Positions 37,900 through 49,985 of a stretch of 64,000 nucleotides of DNA are shown piece after piece (position 1 is the first letter of the stretch; the number at the start of each line of letters is the position of its first letter). Under the pieces are notes generated by a model. It searched no databases. It saw only the letters and a program-made list of their open reading frames with translations, and was not told where the DNA came from. The DNA is from Teredinibacter franksiae (lineage in GTDB: Bacteria; Pseudomonadota; Gammaproteobacteria; Pseudomonadales; Cellvibrionaceae), in contig NZ_JACJUV010000008.1 of NCBI RefSeq assembly GCF_014218805.1, positions 1 to 64,000 of the forward strand. The letters are read 5' to 3'. The translations under genes were made by a program, and so were the position numbers.

Positions 37900-39255
37900 C
37901 TAATCATCACTCGTTTTATTCTCGCTAAAGTCAGCCAAAAAACGCAGCGTGTCCGCCACCGTATAAAAAGAACCAAACACCAAAATAGTGCCAAACTCAA
38001 CTTTCTTCTGCGCAAGACGTATTGCCTGATCAACATCATCGAAAACACTGATACGCCTAGGCTCCACGCCAAGCCCCAATAAAACTTTCTGTACATCCTC
38101 TACCGCTGCCGCACGAACGGTATGACAGTTTTTAGGAAGAAACCAGTGGCCAATCGTATGGGTAAGGCTCTGGCAAACCGCGCGTATATCTTTATCGGCC
38201 ATTATTGCAAACACAGCTAATGCTGGTTGAGAGCCCAAATGGCACATTTTCTCCGCCAACAGCTTGGATGCTGCGGGATTATGAGCAACATCCAGAATCA
38301 ATTTATGACCAGAAGCCAGCGGCCTTACACTGAACCGACCTTCGAGTTGCATAGTCTGTAGTGCAGATTTATGCTTAGTCGTTATAGCGCCAGCCCCCAA
38401 CAGGTTAAATACTTGTGCGGCAGCCGCTACGCTATCTAAGGGCAAGCTGAGTGAACCCAACCTTAACACCGTCTCGCCATTATCTAACGTTAGCTCAATA
38501 CCATCATCGCGGCGACCCCAGGAAAAATCTTGCCCTATCCAATAACTATTAGCATGTAACGCTGTAGATTGTTGTTTTAATGTTTGTGGGGGTTTATTTT
38601 CGGCACATATAAACAACGCCCCCTCGCGGAGTATGCCGACCTTCTCAAATGCAATTTCTTCTCGGGTATCACCAAGCCAAGCTTGATGATCTAAATCGAT
38701 CGAAGTTACTACGGCAATATCCGCCGACAGCATGTTAACGGCATCTAGACGCCCACCAAGCCCCACTTCAAGTAACCAATAATCAACACCAGCCTCCTTA
38801 AAAATAAGCATTGCAGCGAGCGCGCCAAACTCGAAATAAGTTAGACTAATGTCATTACGGGCGAGGTCGATACGAGTGAAAGCACGACACAAATCGGTAT
38901 CTGAAACGCACTCTCCGTTTACACGCACCCTTTCGTTGTAACGAAGTAAATGCGGGGAAGTAAAGGAGCCGGTTGTTTTAGACGAGCACAGCAACAATGT
39001 TTCGAGCGCTGCAACACAAGAGCCCTTGCCGTTAGTACCGGCAATTGAAATAACGGTGGGAGCACCAGAAGCCCCCGGAGCAGCTCTAGAATGTATTAAT
39101 TCGCAAAAACCCAATCTTTCGCCAACGATGGTAATGCGCTCCAAACCCAAATCAATTTCATTCGGGTGCAGCGTTTCCATCCACGAAAGCCAGTCGTTTA
39201 GAGCCTGAAAACGTGGCTCAGAGCTGGCCTCGCTAGTGAATACGGTATCGATCAC
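37900..39255 (-). CDS. folC: Folylpolyglutamate/dihydrofolate synthase FolC
   Basis: FolC adds glutamate to dihydropteroate and folates. The 451-residue protein has the Mur-ligase P-loop ISIAGTNGKGSCVAALE, the Omega-loop region TGSFTSPHLLRYNERV and DVAHNPAA in the C-terminal domain. Start GTG 39255 with AGGA upstream. It lies between accD and dedD, the normal order in this clade. Confidence 0.96.
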   Translation of the reverse strand: MIDTVFTSEASSEPRFQALNDWLSWMETLHPNEIDLGLERITIVGERLGFCELIHSRAAPGASGAPTVISIAGTNGKGSCVAALETLLLCSSKTTGSFTSPHLLRYNERVRVNGECVSDTDLCRAFTRIDLARNDISLTYFEFGALAAMLIFKEAGVDYWLLEVGLGGRLDAVNMLSADIAVVTSIDLDHQAWLGDTREEIAFEKVGILREGALFICAENKPPQTLKQQSTALHANSYWIGQDFSWGRRDDGIELTLDNGETVLRLGSLSLPLDSVAAAAQVFNLLGAGAITTKHKSALQTMQLEGRFSVRPLASGHKLILDVAHNPAASKLLAEKMCHLGSQPALAVFAIMADKDIRAVCQSLTHTIGHWFLPKNCHTVRAAAVEDVQKVLLGLGVEPRRISVFDDVDQAIRLAQKKVEFGTILVFGSFYTVADTLRFLADFSENKTSDD

Positions 39256-39300
39256 AATGTCCTATAAAATAGTAAATAAATGGACAACGAAACCAACAAC

Positions 39301-40164
39301 CTAGACGGCTGGTTTATTGCAGAGCTTAGCCAGAATGGAGGCTATACGGTCTCGCATTTCACCACGGTGGATAATCATATCGATTGCGCCATGCTCCAAC
39401 AAAAACTCACTGCGCTGGAAGCCCTTCGGTAATTTCTGGCGAATAGTTTGTTCAATAATAGCTGGACCTGCAAAACCGGCACGCGCACCAGGCTCCGCAG
39501 CATTAATATCACCCAACAGCGCCAAGCTTGCTGAAACACCACCGTATACGGGATCTGTCATAATCGAAATAAATGGTACACCTTCCATTTTCATTCTCTC
39601 AATAACAGCGCTGGTTTTTGCCATTTGCATCAACGAAATTAGCGCTTCTTGCATGCGAGCACCACCGGTAGCAGAAAAACAGATGTAAGGTATCCTTTCT
39701 TCTAGGGCAACCTGCGCCGCACGGGTAAATCTTTCGCCAACAGCGTAACCCATTGAACCGCCGTGAAAGGCAAACTCAAATGCACTTGCCACAACAGGCA
39801 TCGACTTAAGTGTGCCCTTCATGGCTACCAGCGCATCTTTTTCACCTGTAGATTTTTGAGCGGCCGACAAACGATCTTTGTATTTTTTAACATCTTTAAA
39901 TTTCAAACGATCAATAGGCAATACATCAGTAGCCAATTCTTCGCGGTCTTCGTCGTCAAGAAAAATATCCAAACGCCGACGCGCGCCTATACGCATATGG
40001 TGGTCACACTTCGGACAGATATCCAGATTTTTTTCGAGTTCTGGGCGATATAAAACTGCCGTACATTTACTGCACTTTTTCCATAAGCCCTCAGGCACCT
40101 TACTAGCACTACGAGCACCAGGGGAACGAACACTTGCAGGAACGATCTTCTCTAACCAACTCAT
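39301..40164 (-). CDS. accD: Acetyl-CoA carboxylase carboxyltransferase subunit beta
   Basis: AccD pairs with AccA to make malonyl-CoA, the first committed step of fatty-acid synthesis. The N-terminal zinc ribbon CSKC...CPKC (spacing C-X2-C-X15-C-X2-C) is followed by the crotonase-like core with [12 protein letters not shown] and [21 protein letters not shown]. Length 287 is usual. It follows trpA by 14 bp, an old trpA-accD-folC arrangement. Confidence 0.97.
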   Translation of the reverse strand: MSWLEKIVPASVRSPGARSASKVPEGLWKKCSKCTAVLYRPELEKNLDICPKCDHHMRIGARRRLDIFLDDEDREELATDVLPIDRLKFKDVKKYKDRLSAAQKSTGEKDALVAMKGTLKSMPVVASAFEFAFHGGSMGYAVGERFTRAAQVALEERIPYICFSATGGARMQEALISLMQMAKTSAVIERMKMEGVPFISIMTDPVYGGVSASLALLGDINAAEPGARAGFAGPAIIEQTIRQKLPKGFQRSEFLLEHGAIDMIIHRGEMRDRIASILAKLCNKPAV

Positions 40165-40178
40165 ACTTTAATTCACTC

Positions 40179-40988
40179 TTAAATTTCGTCCAGGCCTTTA
40201 CGAATAGGCTGAATAACTGTCGACAATTGCGTACAAATTTTATCGGTCGTTTCACCAGCCAAGGAGGCCATGGCACTAACAAGCACGCTACCCACGACCA
40301 CTCCATCGGAAACAGCACCCACGGTTTTTGCGGTTACCTCATCTTTAATACCAAAGCCAACAAGTACCGGTAAATCAGTGTGTGCTCTTATAACACCAAG
40401 CTTTTGCTCAACTGATGCCGTATCTATAAGGCCTGCACCAGTCACACCCTTTAGCGACACATAGTAGACAAAGCCACCCGCCAACTTGGTAATCGCAGCA
40501 ATACGCTCATCAGTAGTAGTGGGGGCAATCAAGAAAATATTTTCTATTTCGAATTTTTTAAGCTCAACACTGAGGTCAGCGGCTTCTTCCGGCGGTAAAT
40601 CTACGGTGAGAATTCCGTCAACACCCGCTGCGGATGCGCGCTTTGCCAACTCGGCATAACCCATTCGTTCGATGGGGTTAGCATAGCCCATGAGCACGAC
40701 GGGCGTCTCTGTATTGGTTTTACGAAACTCCTGAACCAAGGCCATGGCACTCGTAAGGCTCGCACCATTTCCTAAGGCTCTTTCGTGGCCTTTTTGGATC
40801 ACTGGGCCCTCCGCCATTGGGTCGGAAAAAGGCACACCGAGTTCAATAATATCGGCCCCCGAATCAACCAAAGTATGCATAGCAGGAAGTGTTGTTTCTA
40901 ACGCAGGGTCGCCATGAACAATATAAGCCACCAGCGCTTTTTTACCCTGTGATTTACAATCCGTCAGGCGTGTATTTATTCTATTCAC
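40179..40988 (-). CDS. trpA: Tryptophan synthase alpha chain
   Basis: TrpA cleaves indole-3-glycerol phosphate to indole. The core VAYIVHGDP, DIIELGVPFSDPMAEGPVIQ and YYVSLKGVTG is typical. The Glu matching E. coli Glu49 is present in IIELG; the position of E. coli Asp60 is Glu here (MAEGP). I chose GTG 40988 (MNRINTRLTDCKSQG) because AGAGAG lies upstream and the length (269) matches; the frame is open to TTG 41009, 3 bp from the trpB stop. The gene follows trpB directly. Confidence 0.96.
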   Translation of the reverse strand: MNRINTRLTDCKSQGKKALVAYIVHGDPALETTLPAMHTLVDSGADIIELGVPFSDPMAEGPVIQKGHERALGNGASLTSAMALVQEFRKTNTETPVVLMGYANPIERMGYAELAKRASAAGVDGILTVDLPPEEAADLSVELKKFEIENIFLIAPTTTDERIAAITKLAGGFVYYVSLKGVTGAGLIDTASVEQKLGVIRAHTDLPVLVGFGIKDEVTAKTVGAVSDGVVVGSVLVSAMASLAGETTDKICTQLSTVIQPIRKGLDEI

Positions 40989-41012
40989 TAATGTCTCTCT
41001 CTTACTCAAAGC

Positions 41013-42233
41013 TTAGATTTCGATGCCATCGATTTTGGCCACTGTGAGAATATCTTTATCTCCTCGACCGGACAGGTTAACCACAATCACTTCATCCTTA
41101 GCCATTGTCAGCGCAAGCTTTTCGGCATAGGCAACAGCGTGACTAGACTCCAGTGCAGGCAATATACCCTCTATCAGCGTCAGTCGACGAAATGCTTCCA
41201 TCGCTTCATCATCATTAATGGCAACATAATCCACCCGACCCACATCTTTTAGCCACGAATGTTCAGGGCCTACGCCAGGGTAATCTAAACCCGCGGATAC
41301 CGAGTGGGTTTCGATAATCTGGCCGTTTTCATCTTCCATTAGGTAGGTTCTATTGCCATGCAAAACACCCGGAATACCATCATTCAAAGGCGCCGCGTGT
41401 TTACCTGTTTCCACACCAAAGCCACCCGCTTCTACGCCATACATTTTAACGCCGTCATCCTCTAGGAATGGATGAAAAAGGCCAATGGCATTGGAGCCGC
41501 CGCCTACGCAAGCAACGAGAGCGTCCGGTAATTTCCCGGTCATTTCTAAGCACTGCCCACGCGCTTCGCGACCAATAACACACTGAAAATCGCGCACTAA
41601 TTGCGGGTAAGGGTGAGGGCCCGCCACGGTGCCAATAATATAAAAAGTGTTATCTACATTGGTAACCCAATCACGCATAGCTTCGTTCATAGCGTCTTTG
41701 AGGGTTTTTGAGCCCGAAGTAACGGGAACAACGGTAGCGCCTAACAACTTCATACGGTATACATTTAGGGCCTGACGCTGAATATCTTCGGCACCCATAT
41801 AAACAACACACTCCAACCCAAGTCGAGCCGCTACGGTGGCAGTCGCCACACCGTGTTGACCGGCTCCGGTTTCTGCAATAACACGGGTTTTACCCGTATA
41901 TTTTGCCAACAACGCCTGCCCAATAGTGTTGTTTACTTTATGCGCACCCGTATGATTAAGATCTTCACGCTTAAGGTAAATTTGTGCGCCACCCACTTCG
42001 CGAGTAAGTCTTTCGGCGAAATACAACGGCGACGGACGACCAACATAGTGGGCTAAATCTTTATCAAACTCAGCGATAAAATCAGGATTGTTTTTCGCGC
42101 GCGTATAGATTTCTTCGAGTTCATCCAAGGCATGCATAAGCGTTTCAGATACAAAACGCCCACCATAGATACCAAAGTGCCCTTTTTTATCCGGAACTGC
42201 AGAATAATCCGGCTTATCTTGATTCTGACTCAC
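41013..42233 (-). CDS. trpB: Tryptophan synthase beta chain
   Basis: TrpB joins indole to L-serine using PLP. The PLP lysine is in [18 protein letters not shown], and the phosphate-binding run GGGSNAIG is present. The N-terminus ([18 protein letters not shown]) is standard. Length 406. GTG start with GGAG upstream; the start overlaps the trpF end by 20 bp, so translation is probably coupled. Confidence 0.98.
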   Translation of the reverse strand: MSQNQDKPDYSAVPDKKGHFGIYGGRFVSETLMHALDELEEIYTRAKNNPDFIAEFDKDLAHYVGRPSPLYFAERLTREVGGAQIYLKREDLNHTGAHKVNNTIGQALLAKYTGKTRVIAETGAGQHGVATATVAARLGLECVVYMGAEDIQRQALNVYRMKLLGATVVPVTSGSKTLKDAMNEAMRDWVTNVDNTFYIIGTVAGPHPYPQLVRDFQCVIGREARGQCLEMTGKLPDALVACVGGGSNAIGLFHPFLEDDGVKMYGVEAGGFGVETGKHAAPLNDGIPGVLHGNRTYLMEDENGQIIETHSVSAGLDYPGVGPEHSWLKDVGRVDYVAINDDEAMEAFRRLTLIEGILPALESSHAVAYAEKLALTMAKDEVIVVNLSGRGDKDILTVAKIDGIEI

Positions 42234-42861
42234 TTAATTTCTCCACTCTGGCATTCGCAATAAATGCCTCAATTTTGTTTTTATCTTTTACCCCGGGTAG
42301 AGATTCGACTCCACCACTGACATCAACCCCGTAGGGTTGAGCTATTTTCACTGCGTTTTGTACATTTTTAGGTGAAAGACCGCCAGCCAGAATAATGGGA
42401 CACGATAGATTTTGCGGCACACGCTCCCAGTTAAACGCTTCACCTGTACCACCCGGCACTCCTTTTTTATAGGTATCTAAGAGAATTCCGCTCGCCAACG
42501 GGTATCCTTCCATCGACTGAAGTACATTTACCCCTTCTTTCATTCGTAACGCCTTTACATAAGGTCGCTCAAACTGCTGACAATAGGCCGCTGTCTCACT
42601 GCCATGAAATTGCAGTACATTCAGCGGCACTGAGCCGAGTACATTTGCCACAGCCGCAACGCTCGCATCAACGAATAAACCAACCACCGAAACAAATGGC
42701 CCGACAGACAAGGCTATTTCACGCGCAAGACAAAGGTCCGCAACGTTTCTGGGGCTCGGCCCATAAAACACGATACCTATGGCATCGGCACCAACGTTAG
42801 AGGCAAACTCAGCATCTTCCGGTCGAGTAATACCACAAATCTTTATACGCGCTTTACACAC
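42214..42861 (-). CDS. trpF: Phosphoribosylanthranilate isomerase
   Basis: TrpF converts phosphoribosylanthranilate to CdRP in tryptophan synthesis. The N-terminal [12 protein letters not shown] holds the catalytic Cys, and the Asp is in [10 protein letters not shown]. The fold is a 215-residue TIM barrel. GTG start 42861. It is a stand-alone TrpF, not fused to TrpC. The order truA-trpF-trpB-trpA is common in gammaproteobacteria that keep this operon type. Confidence 0.95.
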   Translation of the reverse strand: MCKARIKICGITRPEDAEFASNVGADAIGIVFYGPSPRNVADLCLAREIALSVGPFVSVVGLFVDASVAAVANVLGSVPLNVLQFHGSETAAYCQQFERPYVKALRMKEGVNVLQSMEGYPLASGILLDTYKKGVPGGTGEAFNWERVPQNLSCPIILAGGLSPKNVQNAVKIAQPYGVDVSGGVESLPGVKDKNKIEAFIANARVEKLSESESR

Positions 42862-42989
42862 CGAAAATCTCCACGCGCCAACGGCTTAGCCAAGGCATTG
42901 AAAAACGGCAAATATTAGCAGATATAGCCGGTCTATGCGCGACTATGTTTACATCTCCAGCATACCGAATAGGAATGGCTGAAAGCTCC

Positions 42990-43853
42990 CTAACCAAAAA
43001 AAGGGGGGCCGACGCTGTCTTTTTGAGGCAACCCAAATTGACGAGGGTACTCAACTTCTACCAGATACAAACCGTGCGGAGGCGCTGTAGGCGCCGCCAG
43101 CGCCCTATCACGCCCCTCAAGGAGGCTCGCCAACCACTGAGGAGCTTGCCTACCTCTCCCCACCTCAATAATTGAACCCACGATATTGCGTACCATATGA
43201 TGCAAAAAGGCATTTGCTGAAATTTGTAGCACAAGAAAACCGCCTTTCTGCACAATTGAAATCGCACCAACCTCGCGTACAGGGCTTTTCGATTGGCACT
43301 GAGCGGCTCGGAATGCACTGAAATCATGCACACCCAACAGAAACACGACAGCGCTCTGCATCGACTCAAGATCTAGTGCGTGTTGCGTCCAGGTTACTTG
43401 TTTCTGTAATACCGCTGAACGTACCTGTGCGCTATGGATAAGGTAATGGTAGGTACGCCGTTCCGCACTAAAGCGCGCATGAAAATAAGGCCCCACCTCC
43501 CGCCCCCAATACACCCTAATGCCGTCCGGAAGGTACGTATTAACACCTTGAACCCAAGCTTTCTCATGACGTACCGCTAACGTATCAAAATGTATTACTT
43601 GCCCAGTGGCATGCACCCCGGCGTCAGTTCTACCAGCACAAACAAGCGCAATGGGTTCGTTTGCAACTTTACTTAATGCGCTCTCAAGCTTCTGTTGCAC
43701 AGTTTCTACCGTGGTTGTTTGCTTCTGAAAGCCATTCAGACCAGTACCCGAGTATTCAACGCACAGAGCCCAGCGGTGCATTCCAGGCGGCAACAGTTCA
43801 CCGGGCTTTACTTCTGTATTACGTTTGTATTCGGTATCTAGCTTATTTTTCAT
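42990..43853 (-). CDS. truA: tRNA pseudouridine(38-40) synthase TruA
   Basis: TruA modifies U38-U40 of tRNAs. The catalytic Asp is in VCAGRTDAGVHATGQV, and the core WALCVEYSGTGLNGFQKQ and NAFLHHMVRNIVGSIIEVG are typical. At 287 residues it is slightly long; an internal ATG at 43781 (MHRWALCVEYSG) gives the usual N-terminus and may be the true start. A terminator for fimV lies just upstream, so truA needs its own promoter or read-through. Confidence 0.94.
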   Translation of the reverse strand: MKNKLDTEYKRNTEVKPGELLPPGMHRWALCVEYSGTGLNGFQKQTTTVETVQQKLESALSKVANEPIALVCAGRTDAGVHATGQVIHFDTLAVRHEKAWVQGVNTYLPDGIRVYWGREVGPYFHARFSAERRTYHYLIHSAQVRSAVLQKQVTWTQHALDLESMQSAVVFLLGVHDFSAFRAAQCQSKSPVREVGAISIVQKGGFLVLQISANAFLHHMVRNIVGSIIEVGRGRQAPQWLASLLEGRDRALAAPTAPPHGLYLVEVEYPRQFGLPQKDSVGPPFFG

Positions 43854-43884
43854 GGGGTATTGAGTAATTATTCGATTCTTAATA

Positions 43885-43913
43885 CAAAAAAGCCCTGCAT
43901 AAACAGGGCTTTA
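43885..43913 (-). terminator. Rho-independent terminator after fimV
   Basis: AAGCCCTG (43890-43897) pairs with CAGGGCTT (43904-43911) with a 6-nt loop and an A-run at 43885-43890 that gives U's on the minus transcript. It lies 28 bp past the fimV stop and before truA. Confidence 0.88.
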
Positions 43914-43940
43914 GTAGCAACATTTTTACCGCTTTAGTTT

Positions 43941-46900
43941 TTACACTCTAGAGAGTAGATTTTCCGCTTCTTGCTTCTGCTGCGGGTTGCCTTCTTTCAT
44001 GATTTCCTCAAGGATATCTTTAGCGCCGTCAGCATCCTCCATATCGATATAGGCGCGTGCTAAATCAAGCTTAGTGGCCGTCTCATCACTATCACTTAGG
44101 AAGCCTAAATCGTCATCATCACCCTCTGGGTCAACTTCCGGGATGGTAAACTCCAGATCACTTTGAGGTACGCCAGCAAGCGCCTGCGCAAATAGCGTTT
44201 CATCCGAGGTATCGGCCAACGCCTCATCAACCGACTCTGCCGGTTCAAGCTCAAGGTCATCAAGCCCTTCCAGCGCTTCGTCGGTACCCGATAGGTCAGC
44301 GGTAAGCTCGTCCTCAAAGTCCTCGAAATCGGTAACTGGCTCTTCCATTACCTTAGGAGATTCAGAAGCAGCCAGACCGCCTTCTGGTGGCTCAGCGAGC
44401 TCAAGGCTATCGATATCAGCCTCTTCCACACCTAAATCAGACGTTAGTGCATCTAATTCTTGGTCCAATGCAGAAAGATCCAGCTCGCCCGTCAACGAAA
44501 GATCTTCCATTGAGGTATCTTGCACATCTAGCTGATCAGTTAGATTAACCGGCGAGTCTAACTCAAGATTTTCTTCAGCTAAGCCTTCAACCAATGATTC
44601 GCCATCTGATAAGGAAAATTCGTCTTCAAGTGACAACCCCTCAAAATCATCAGCTGTGTCTGTGAGCTCTAAAGACTCGAGCTCAGTATCGCCTAGGCCA
44701 ACATCCAAATCCATGGCAAGCAAGTCATCATCCAAACCCGCTAATTCTTCATTGTCAGTCTCGCCATCAACCGCTGCACCTGAGTCAAAATCAAGATCCG
44801 TCGAGTTACTGTCACCCAACTCCAATGCGTCATCTTCGGTAAAGGGAACGTCTAAATCGAGCGTTTCCAAATCCCCCTCGTCGAGACTTGGCTCTTCCAG
44901 ATCGAAATCCAGGTCAAAATCATCGGCACTCAACTCGCCGTCCGTATCCGCAGACTCCACCACATCAAGTTCAAGTGCAGCTAAGTCGTCATCACCTTCA
45001 AATTCAGAGTCGAGTTCTAAATCAAACCCGCTACTGGAGCCCTCGGACCCTAGCGTTTGCTCATCGGAGCCATCTAAGTCAAGGTCAAAATCCAACGCGT
45101 CGTCGGCTGAATCTGACTCTACATCATTATCAAGATTCAGCTCGAAATCCAAACCGTCATCTAATTCAGAATCAACAGCTTCTGGATCTTCTAAATCGAG
45201 CGTGAGTTCGTCGAAATCACCTACAGATTCATTCTCTAGCTGTGAATCCAAATCACTTAAACTGCTATCTACACCTTGGTCACCCAAGTGCACAGCGGCA
45301 TCGGCTGAGACGTCAAATAAGCTTTCATCAAATAGCTCGGCTCCGGCTATGCCCTCACGTAATTGCTCACCGCGAGCGTTAAACTGGTCGTCCTCAAGAA
45401 TACGCAGTTTTGCGTAATGTGGATCAAACTTATGGATATCCTGTTGGGCAGCATACACCTCTAGAAGCTTTACTCTCGCCCCGGCATCAGCGGGATCAGT
45501 CTCGAGCGCATTGAGCAGCATCTCTTCAGCCTGGTCATACTTACCATAGGCTATATAAATATCAGCCTCGGCTACCGCATCTTCTGTTTGCGCCTCCCCG
45601 CCAAGGTCCTCCTCCTCAACAACATCGTCTTCTAAATCAGCTTCAATACTCTCTTCTTCGTCAAGGCCTAGATCTATATCTTCTTCCTCGACGACTTCCT
45701 CTTGGTTAAATTCTTCAAACTCAGTGTCTGCCAAGAAATCTTCAGTCTCTTCGCTAAACTCGTCGTCGGAGCTTCGGAAACGAATAAACAAGTACCCAGC
45801 TATTAGCAAAGCAAGCAATCCGCCTGCGACAAAAATAATGTTGTCGAGCAGATGATCAACAATACTTTTTTCTATAGGCTTGGGTGCAGCAATTACCGTG
45901 GGCTTTGGCTGAGCAGTGGGCTCTGCCGTGGGCTCATCAATGGTATCAACAGCTTCAGCTTCTGTAAGGTCTAGGTCCTCCCCAACAACGGATTCACTTT
46001 CTAACTCATCGGACAGAGTAAAAGCTTCATCACCAGACTGCTCTAGGTCACCCAGCACTTCATCTTCGGTGGAAAATCCTTCGTCGCCTTCGTCACCGGA
46101 ATCACCCGTAAAGGATTCTGCTGACGCCTCTTCTATGGCCGCCAGCTCTTCACGCTGTCGATTTTTTTCAGCAGCAAGCTCTAGGGCTCGCATATCTTCA
46201 CTGCTGATTTCAATCATGCGCTCCATGGTGGCTATTTGCTCTTCAAGCGATTCAATACGAGACTTCAGCTCAGTATTGTCTCGAGAACTTTTGTCCAGGT
46301 GCTCTAAAGTTATTGCCAGTTCATTTTCTAATGCGTCGAGACTACTGCTACCGGCGCCAGCGCCCCGCCCCCCGGAAGTACCGGTTACATCTTCAGGGGA
46401 GGACAAGCTCACACGCCCACCCACTTCCTCTGAACTTTCTTCGTAGGACGATATCGACTTACTGCCTTCAAGTTGAGCGCCAGCCACGCCCAAGTTCGAC
46501 TCAGAGCCTCCGGTCCACTGCGAATTCTGCACAGCGACTTCGCTCACCGCCTGCCGTTTGGAGTATTCAACAATTTGTTCGCGGTCTGGCACCCGAAGAA
46601 TTTGGCCTTTTCGCAACAAATTGATGTTGTTGTTAATAAATGCTTCTGGATTTAAGCGTTGGATAGCCAGCATGGTCTGCTGAATTGATACGGCTCGATC
46701 AGGTCTAACGCGAGAGGCAATTTCCCACAACGTATCATTGGCCTTAACCGGCCCATATGAATCGTCTGCGTAGGACTCCGCTGACGCACTGCCCTGATAG
46801 CTCGAAGCGGTGCTTTGTTGAGTAACGCTAGGACGACTAGGAGCCTCATCAAAGTTTGAACGAGGATTGTAATTTGATGGCTTTCTTGTATCGGCGGCAG

Positions 46901-47381
46901 GTGAAGCCCCTAGTGCAATAGTATTCTGCTGTTGCACTTGCTGGGATTGCGCACCGGTTACCGGAGCGGCCTGTTGATCGGAAAAAACAGGCAGGTCCAT
47001 TAACAACGTATATTCTCGAAGAAGACGACCGCTGGGCCATTGCGCCTGAAGAACAAAGTTAACGAAGGGTTCACGAACCTGCTTTTGAGAAGTAACGAGA
47101 ATAACCGGGCCGTTGGGGCCATTCAATTCCACTTTAAACTTCAAATTGGTTAGAAAGTATGGGCGGTCTACGCCAACACGCTCAAAATCTTCAGGAGAAG
47201 CCAAGCCTACAAGAATTTCACTGACTGTGAGATCCCTAGCTTGCAGCAACTGAATTTCGGCGTTCAGTGGCTGATTCAATGAGGATTTAAGGGTTATTTC
47301 ACCAAGCCCCAACGCAAAAACCGACGGCGATACAACAATCGCAATCGTGGTCAGGAGCAAAGCCAGTATTCGACGACCCAT
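43941..47381 (-). CDS. fimV: FimV/HubP-like polar landmark protein
   Basis: This 1146-residue protein has a signal peptide (MGRRILALLLTTIAIVVSPSVFA cut after FA), an N-terminal FimV domain (LGEITLKSSLNQPLNAEIQLL), a LysM peptidoglycan-binding motif (YGPVKANDTLWEIASRV to ILRVPDR, about 210-270), a coiled coil (about 350-400), one transmembrane helix (FVAGGLLALLIAGYLFIRF) and a very acidic cytoplasmic part rich in Asp/Glu/Leu/Ser repeats. A TPR-like segment (ADIYIAYGKYDQAEEMLLNAL) and the C-terminal FimV motif (LDLARAYIDMEDADGAKDILEEIM) are present. FimV/HubP organise cell-pole proteins, type IV pili and chemotaxis. Located between asd and truA as in Pseudomonas. Confidence 0.96.
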   Translation of the reverse strand: MGRRILALLLTTIAIVVSPSVFALGLGEITLKSSLNQPLNAEIQLLQARDLTVSEILVGLASPEDFERVGVDRPYFLTNLKFKVELNGPNGPVILVTSQKQVREPFVNFVLQAQWPSGRLLREYTLLMDLPVFSDQQAAPVTGAQSQQVQQQNTIALGASPAADTRKPSNYNPRSNFDEAPSRPSVTQQSTASSYQGSASAESYADDSYGPVKANDTLWEIASRVRPDRAVSIQQTMLAIQRLNPEAFINNNINLLRKGQILRVPDREQIVEYSKRQAVSEVAVQNSQWTGGSESNLGVAGAQLEGSKSISSYEESSEEVGGRVSLSSPEDVTGTSGGRGAGAGSSSLDALENELAITLEHLDKSSRDNTELKSRIESLEEQIATMERMIEISSEDMRALELAAEKNRQREELAAIEEASAESFTGDSGDEGDEGFSTEDEVLGDLEQSGDEAFTLSDELESESVVGEDLDLTEAEAVDTIDEPTAEPTAQPKPTVIAAPKPIEKSIVDHLLDNIIFVAGGLLALLIAGYLFIRFRSSDDEFSEETEDFLADTEFEEFNQEEVVEEEDIDLGLDEEESIEADLEDDVVEEEDLGGEAQTEDAVAEADIYIAYGKYDQAEEMLLNALETDPADAGARVKLLEVYAAQQDIHKFDPHYAKLRILEDDQFNARGEQLREGIAGAELFDESLFDVSADAAVHLGDQGVDSSLSDLDSQLENESVGDFDELTLDLEDPEAVDSELDDGLDFELNLDNDVESDSADDALDFDLDLDGSDEQTLGSEGSSSGFDLELDSEFEGDDDLAALELDVVESADTDGELSADDFDLDFDLEEPSLDEGDLETLDLDVPFTEDDALELGDSNSTDLDFDSGAAVDGETDNEELAGLDDDLLAMDLDVGLGDTELESLELTDTADDFEGLSLEDEFSLSDGESLVEGLAEENLELDSPVNLTDQLDVQDTSMEDLSLTGELDLSALDQELDALTSDLGVEEADIDSLELAEPPEGGLAASESPKVMEEPVTDFEDFEDELTADLSGTDEALEGLDDLELEPAESVDEALADTSDETLFAQALAGVPQSDLEFTIPEVDPEGDDDDLGFLSDSDETATKLDLARAYIDMEDADGAKDILEEIMKEGNPQQKQEAENLLSRV

Positions 47382-47742
47382 AAGAGAATCCTTGTAATAT
47401 TAAACCAGAATGGCGCGCATTACTTCTTGCGAAATAGCACCCAATTCTGGACTGCAGTACCCTCGGTCTTACCCTCGGCCCGAAAACCTCGAATAATCTT
47501 TCAGTATTGGTCGTAAGTATTCATTATAAATAGGTTTTTTTCAACTTCTAGGCTATTGAAAAGCCCCTAATAGGGCACAATTTGATGACGAAAATAGGGT
47601 TCGGCGCCAAATTAACGCCTACTTTTTAACCGATTTTTGTTCTGCTGTACTATTTTTAACCATCAGCTTGTTGCTCCCCACCAACAAAAAGGCCCGAGCA
47701 ATTCGCTCGAGCCCATTTCTCGCGGCTTCGATTCTACGCGAA
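47382..47742. other. Intergenic stretch between asd and fimV
   Basis: This gap holds a terminator for asd near 47686-47713 and otherwise AT-rich sequence of about 250 bp upstream of fimV that should contain the fimV promoter. I see no open frame or RNA gene in it. Confidence 0.5.
47686..47713 (-). terminator. Rho-independent terminator after asd
   Basis: GGCCCGAGC (47691-47699) pairs with GCTCGAGCC (47705-47713) with one mismatch. The A5 run at 47686-47690 gives U's on the minus strand. It lies 30 bp past the asd stop. Confidence 0.8.
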
Positions 47743-48849
47743 TTATTGCTCGCGTAGTATTTTTAGCATCCTGCGAAGCGGTTCTGCCGCCCCCCAAAGC
47801 AACTGGTCGCCCACTGTAAATGCTGAAAGGTACTCTGGCCCCATCGACATTTTTCGCAGCCTGCCTACGGGTATAGCGAGCGTGCCCGTAACTTTAGTAG
47901 GGGTTAGCTCCTGCAGTGTGATATCGCGGTCATTAGGAATAACCTTAACCCAGTCATTAGCGTTAGCCATTATGCTCTCAACATCACCGAGCGGTACATC
48001 TTTTGTCAGCTTAATAGTGAGCGCCTGACTGTGGCAGCGCATCGCACCAACACGCACGCAAATACCATCAATTGGGATGGGATTAGCCGATCGGCCAAGA
48101 ATCTTGTTCGTCTCTACTTCCGCTTTCCACTCTTCCTTGCTCTGCCGACTATCCAACTGCTTATCAATGTACGGTAGTAAGCTACCGGCTAATGGCGCAC
48201 CGAAACGGTCAATACTGAGTTCCTCGCGCATCGCAGAAACCACCTTCCGGTCAATATCTAGAATAGCTGAAGCCGGGTCTGCAAGATCGCTGGCAACACA
48301 ATCGCGTATTTCTCCCATCTGCGTAATCAGCTCACGCATGTTCTGTGCGCCGGCCCCACTAGCCGCCTGATAGGTCATCGCTGAAGTCCACTCCACTAGA
48401 CCTTCGCGAAATAATCCACCCAGCCCCATAAGCATCAAACTAACGGTACAGTTACCACCGATATAGTTTTTAACGCCTTTGGCCAAGCCGTCTCGAATAA
48501 CGTCGTCATTCACGGGATCCAATACAATCAATGCACTATCGTCCATCCGTAACGACGAAGCGGCATCAATCCAGTAACCCTGCCACCCGCTTTCACGCAG
48601 CTTATTGAATACGGCGCCGGTGTAATCGCCACCCTGACATGAAATGATAGCTTCCATTTTTGTAAGCTCATCAATATCAAAAGCGTCTTTTAGCACAGGC
48701 GCCTCTACACCAACATTTGGCGCGGTTCCGCCAACATTGGAGGTAGTAAAGAAAACCGGCTCTAGGCCTACAAAATCATTTTCTTCCAGCATCCGCCCCA
48801 TCAAGACGGAGCCCACCATGCCTCTCCATCCTACAAATCCAACTCTCAT
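47743..48849 (-). CDS. asd: Aspartate-semialdehyde dehydrogenase
   Basis: Asd reduces beta-aspartyl phosphate to the semialdehyde for Lys, Met, Thr and DAP. The N-terminus [15 protein letters not shown] is the NADP loop, and the catalytic Cys is in [15 protein letters not shown]. Length 368 matches the gammaproteobacterial form. It is 31 bp after leuB, the usual leuB-asd linkage in Pseudomonas. Confidence 0.97.
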   Translation of the reverse strand: MRVGFVGWRGMVGSVLMGRMLEENDFVGLEPVFFTTSNVGGTAPNVGVEAPVLKDAFDIDELTKMEAIISCQGGDYTGAVFNKLRESGWQGYWIDAASSLRMDDSALIVLDPVNDDVIRDGLAKGVKNYIGGNCTVSLMLMGLGGLFREGLVEWTSAMTYQAASGAGAQNMRELITQMGEIRDCVASDLADPASAILDIDRKVVSAMREELSIDRFGAPLAGSLLPYIDKQLDSRQSKEEWKAEVETNKILGRSANPIPIDGICVRVGAMRCHSQALTIKLTKDVPLGDVESIMANANDWVKVIPNDRDITLQELTPTKVTGTLAIPVGRLRKMSMGPEYLSAFTVGDQLLWGAAEPLRRMLKILREQ

Positions 48850-48880
48850 GATTATTACTCTTGCTAAGGTTTAAATTAAT

Positions 48881-49970
<1,090 letters not shown>

Positions 49971-49985
49971 TCAATAAAAAACATG

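Noticed and set aside
44656..46446. Two long Ser-rich plus-strand open frames (44656-45417, 45916-46446)
   Set aside because: They are antisense to the Asp/Glu-rich part of fimV; GAx codons read in reverse give Ser, so length is a composition effect.
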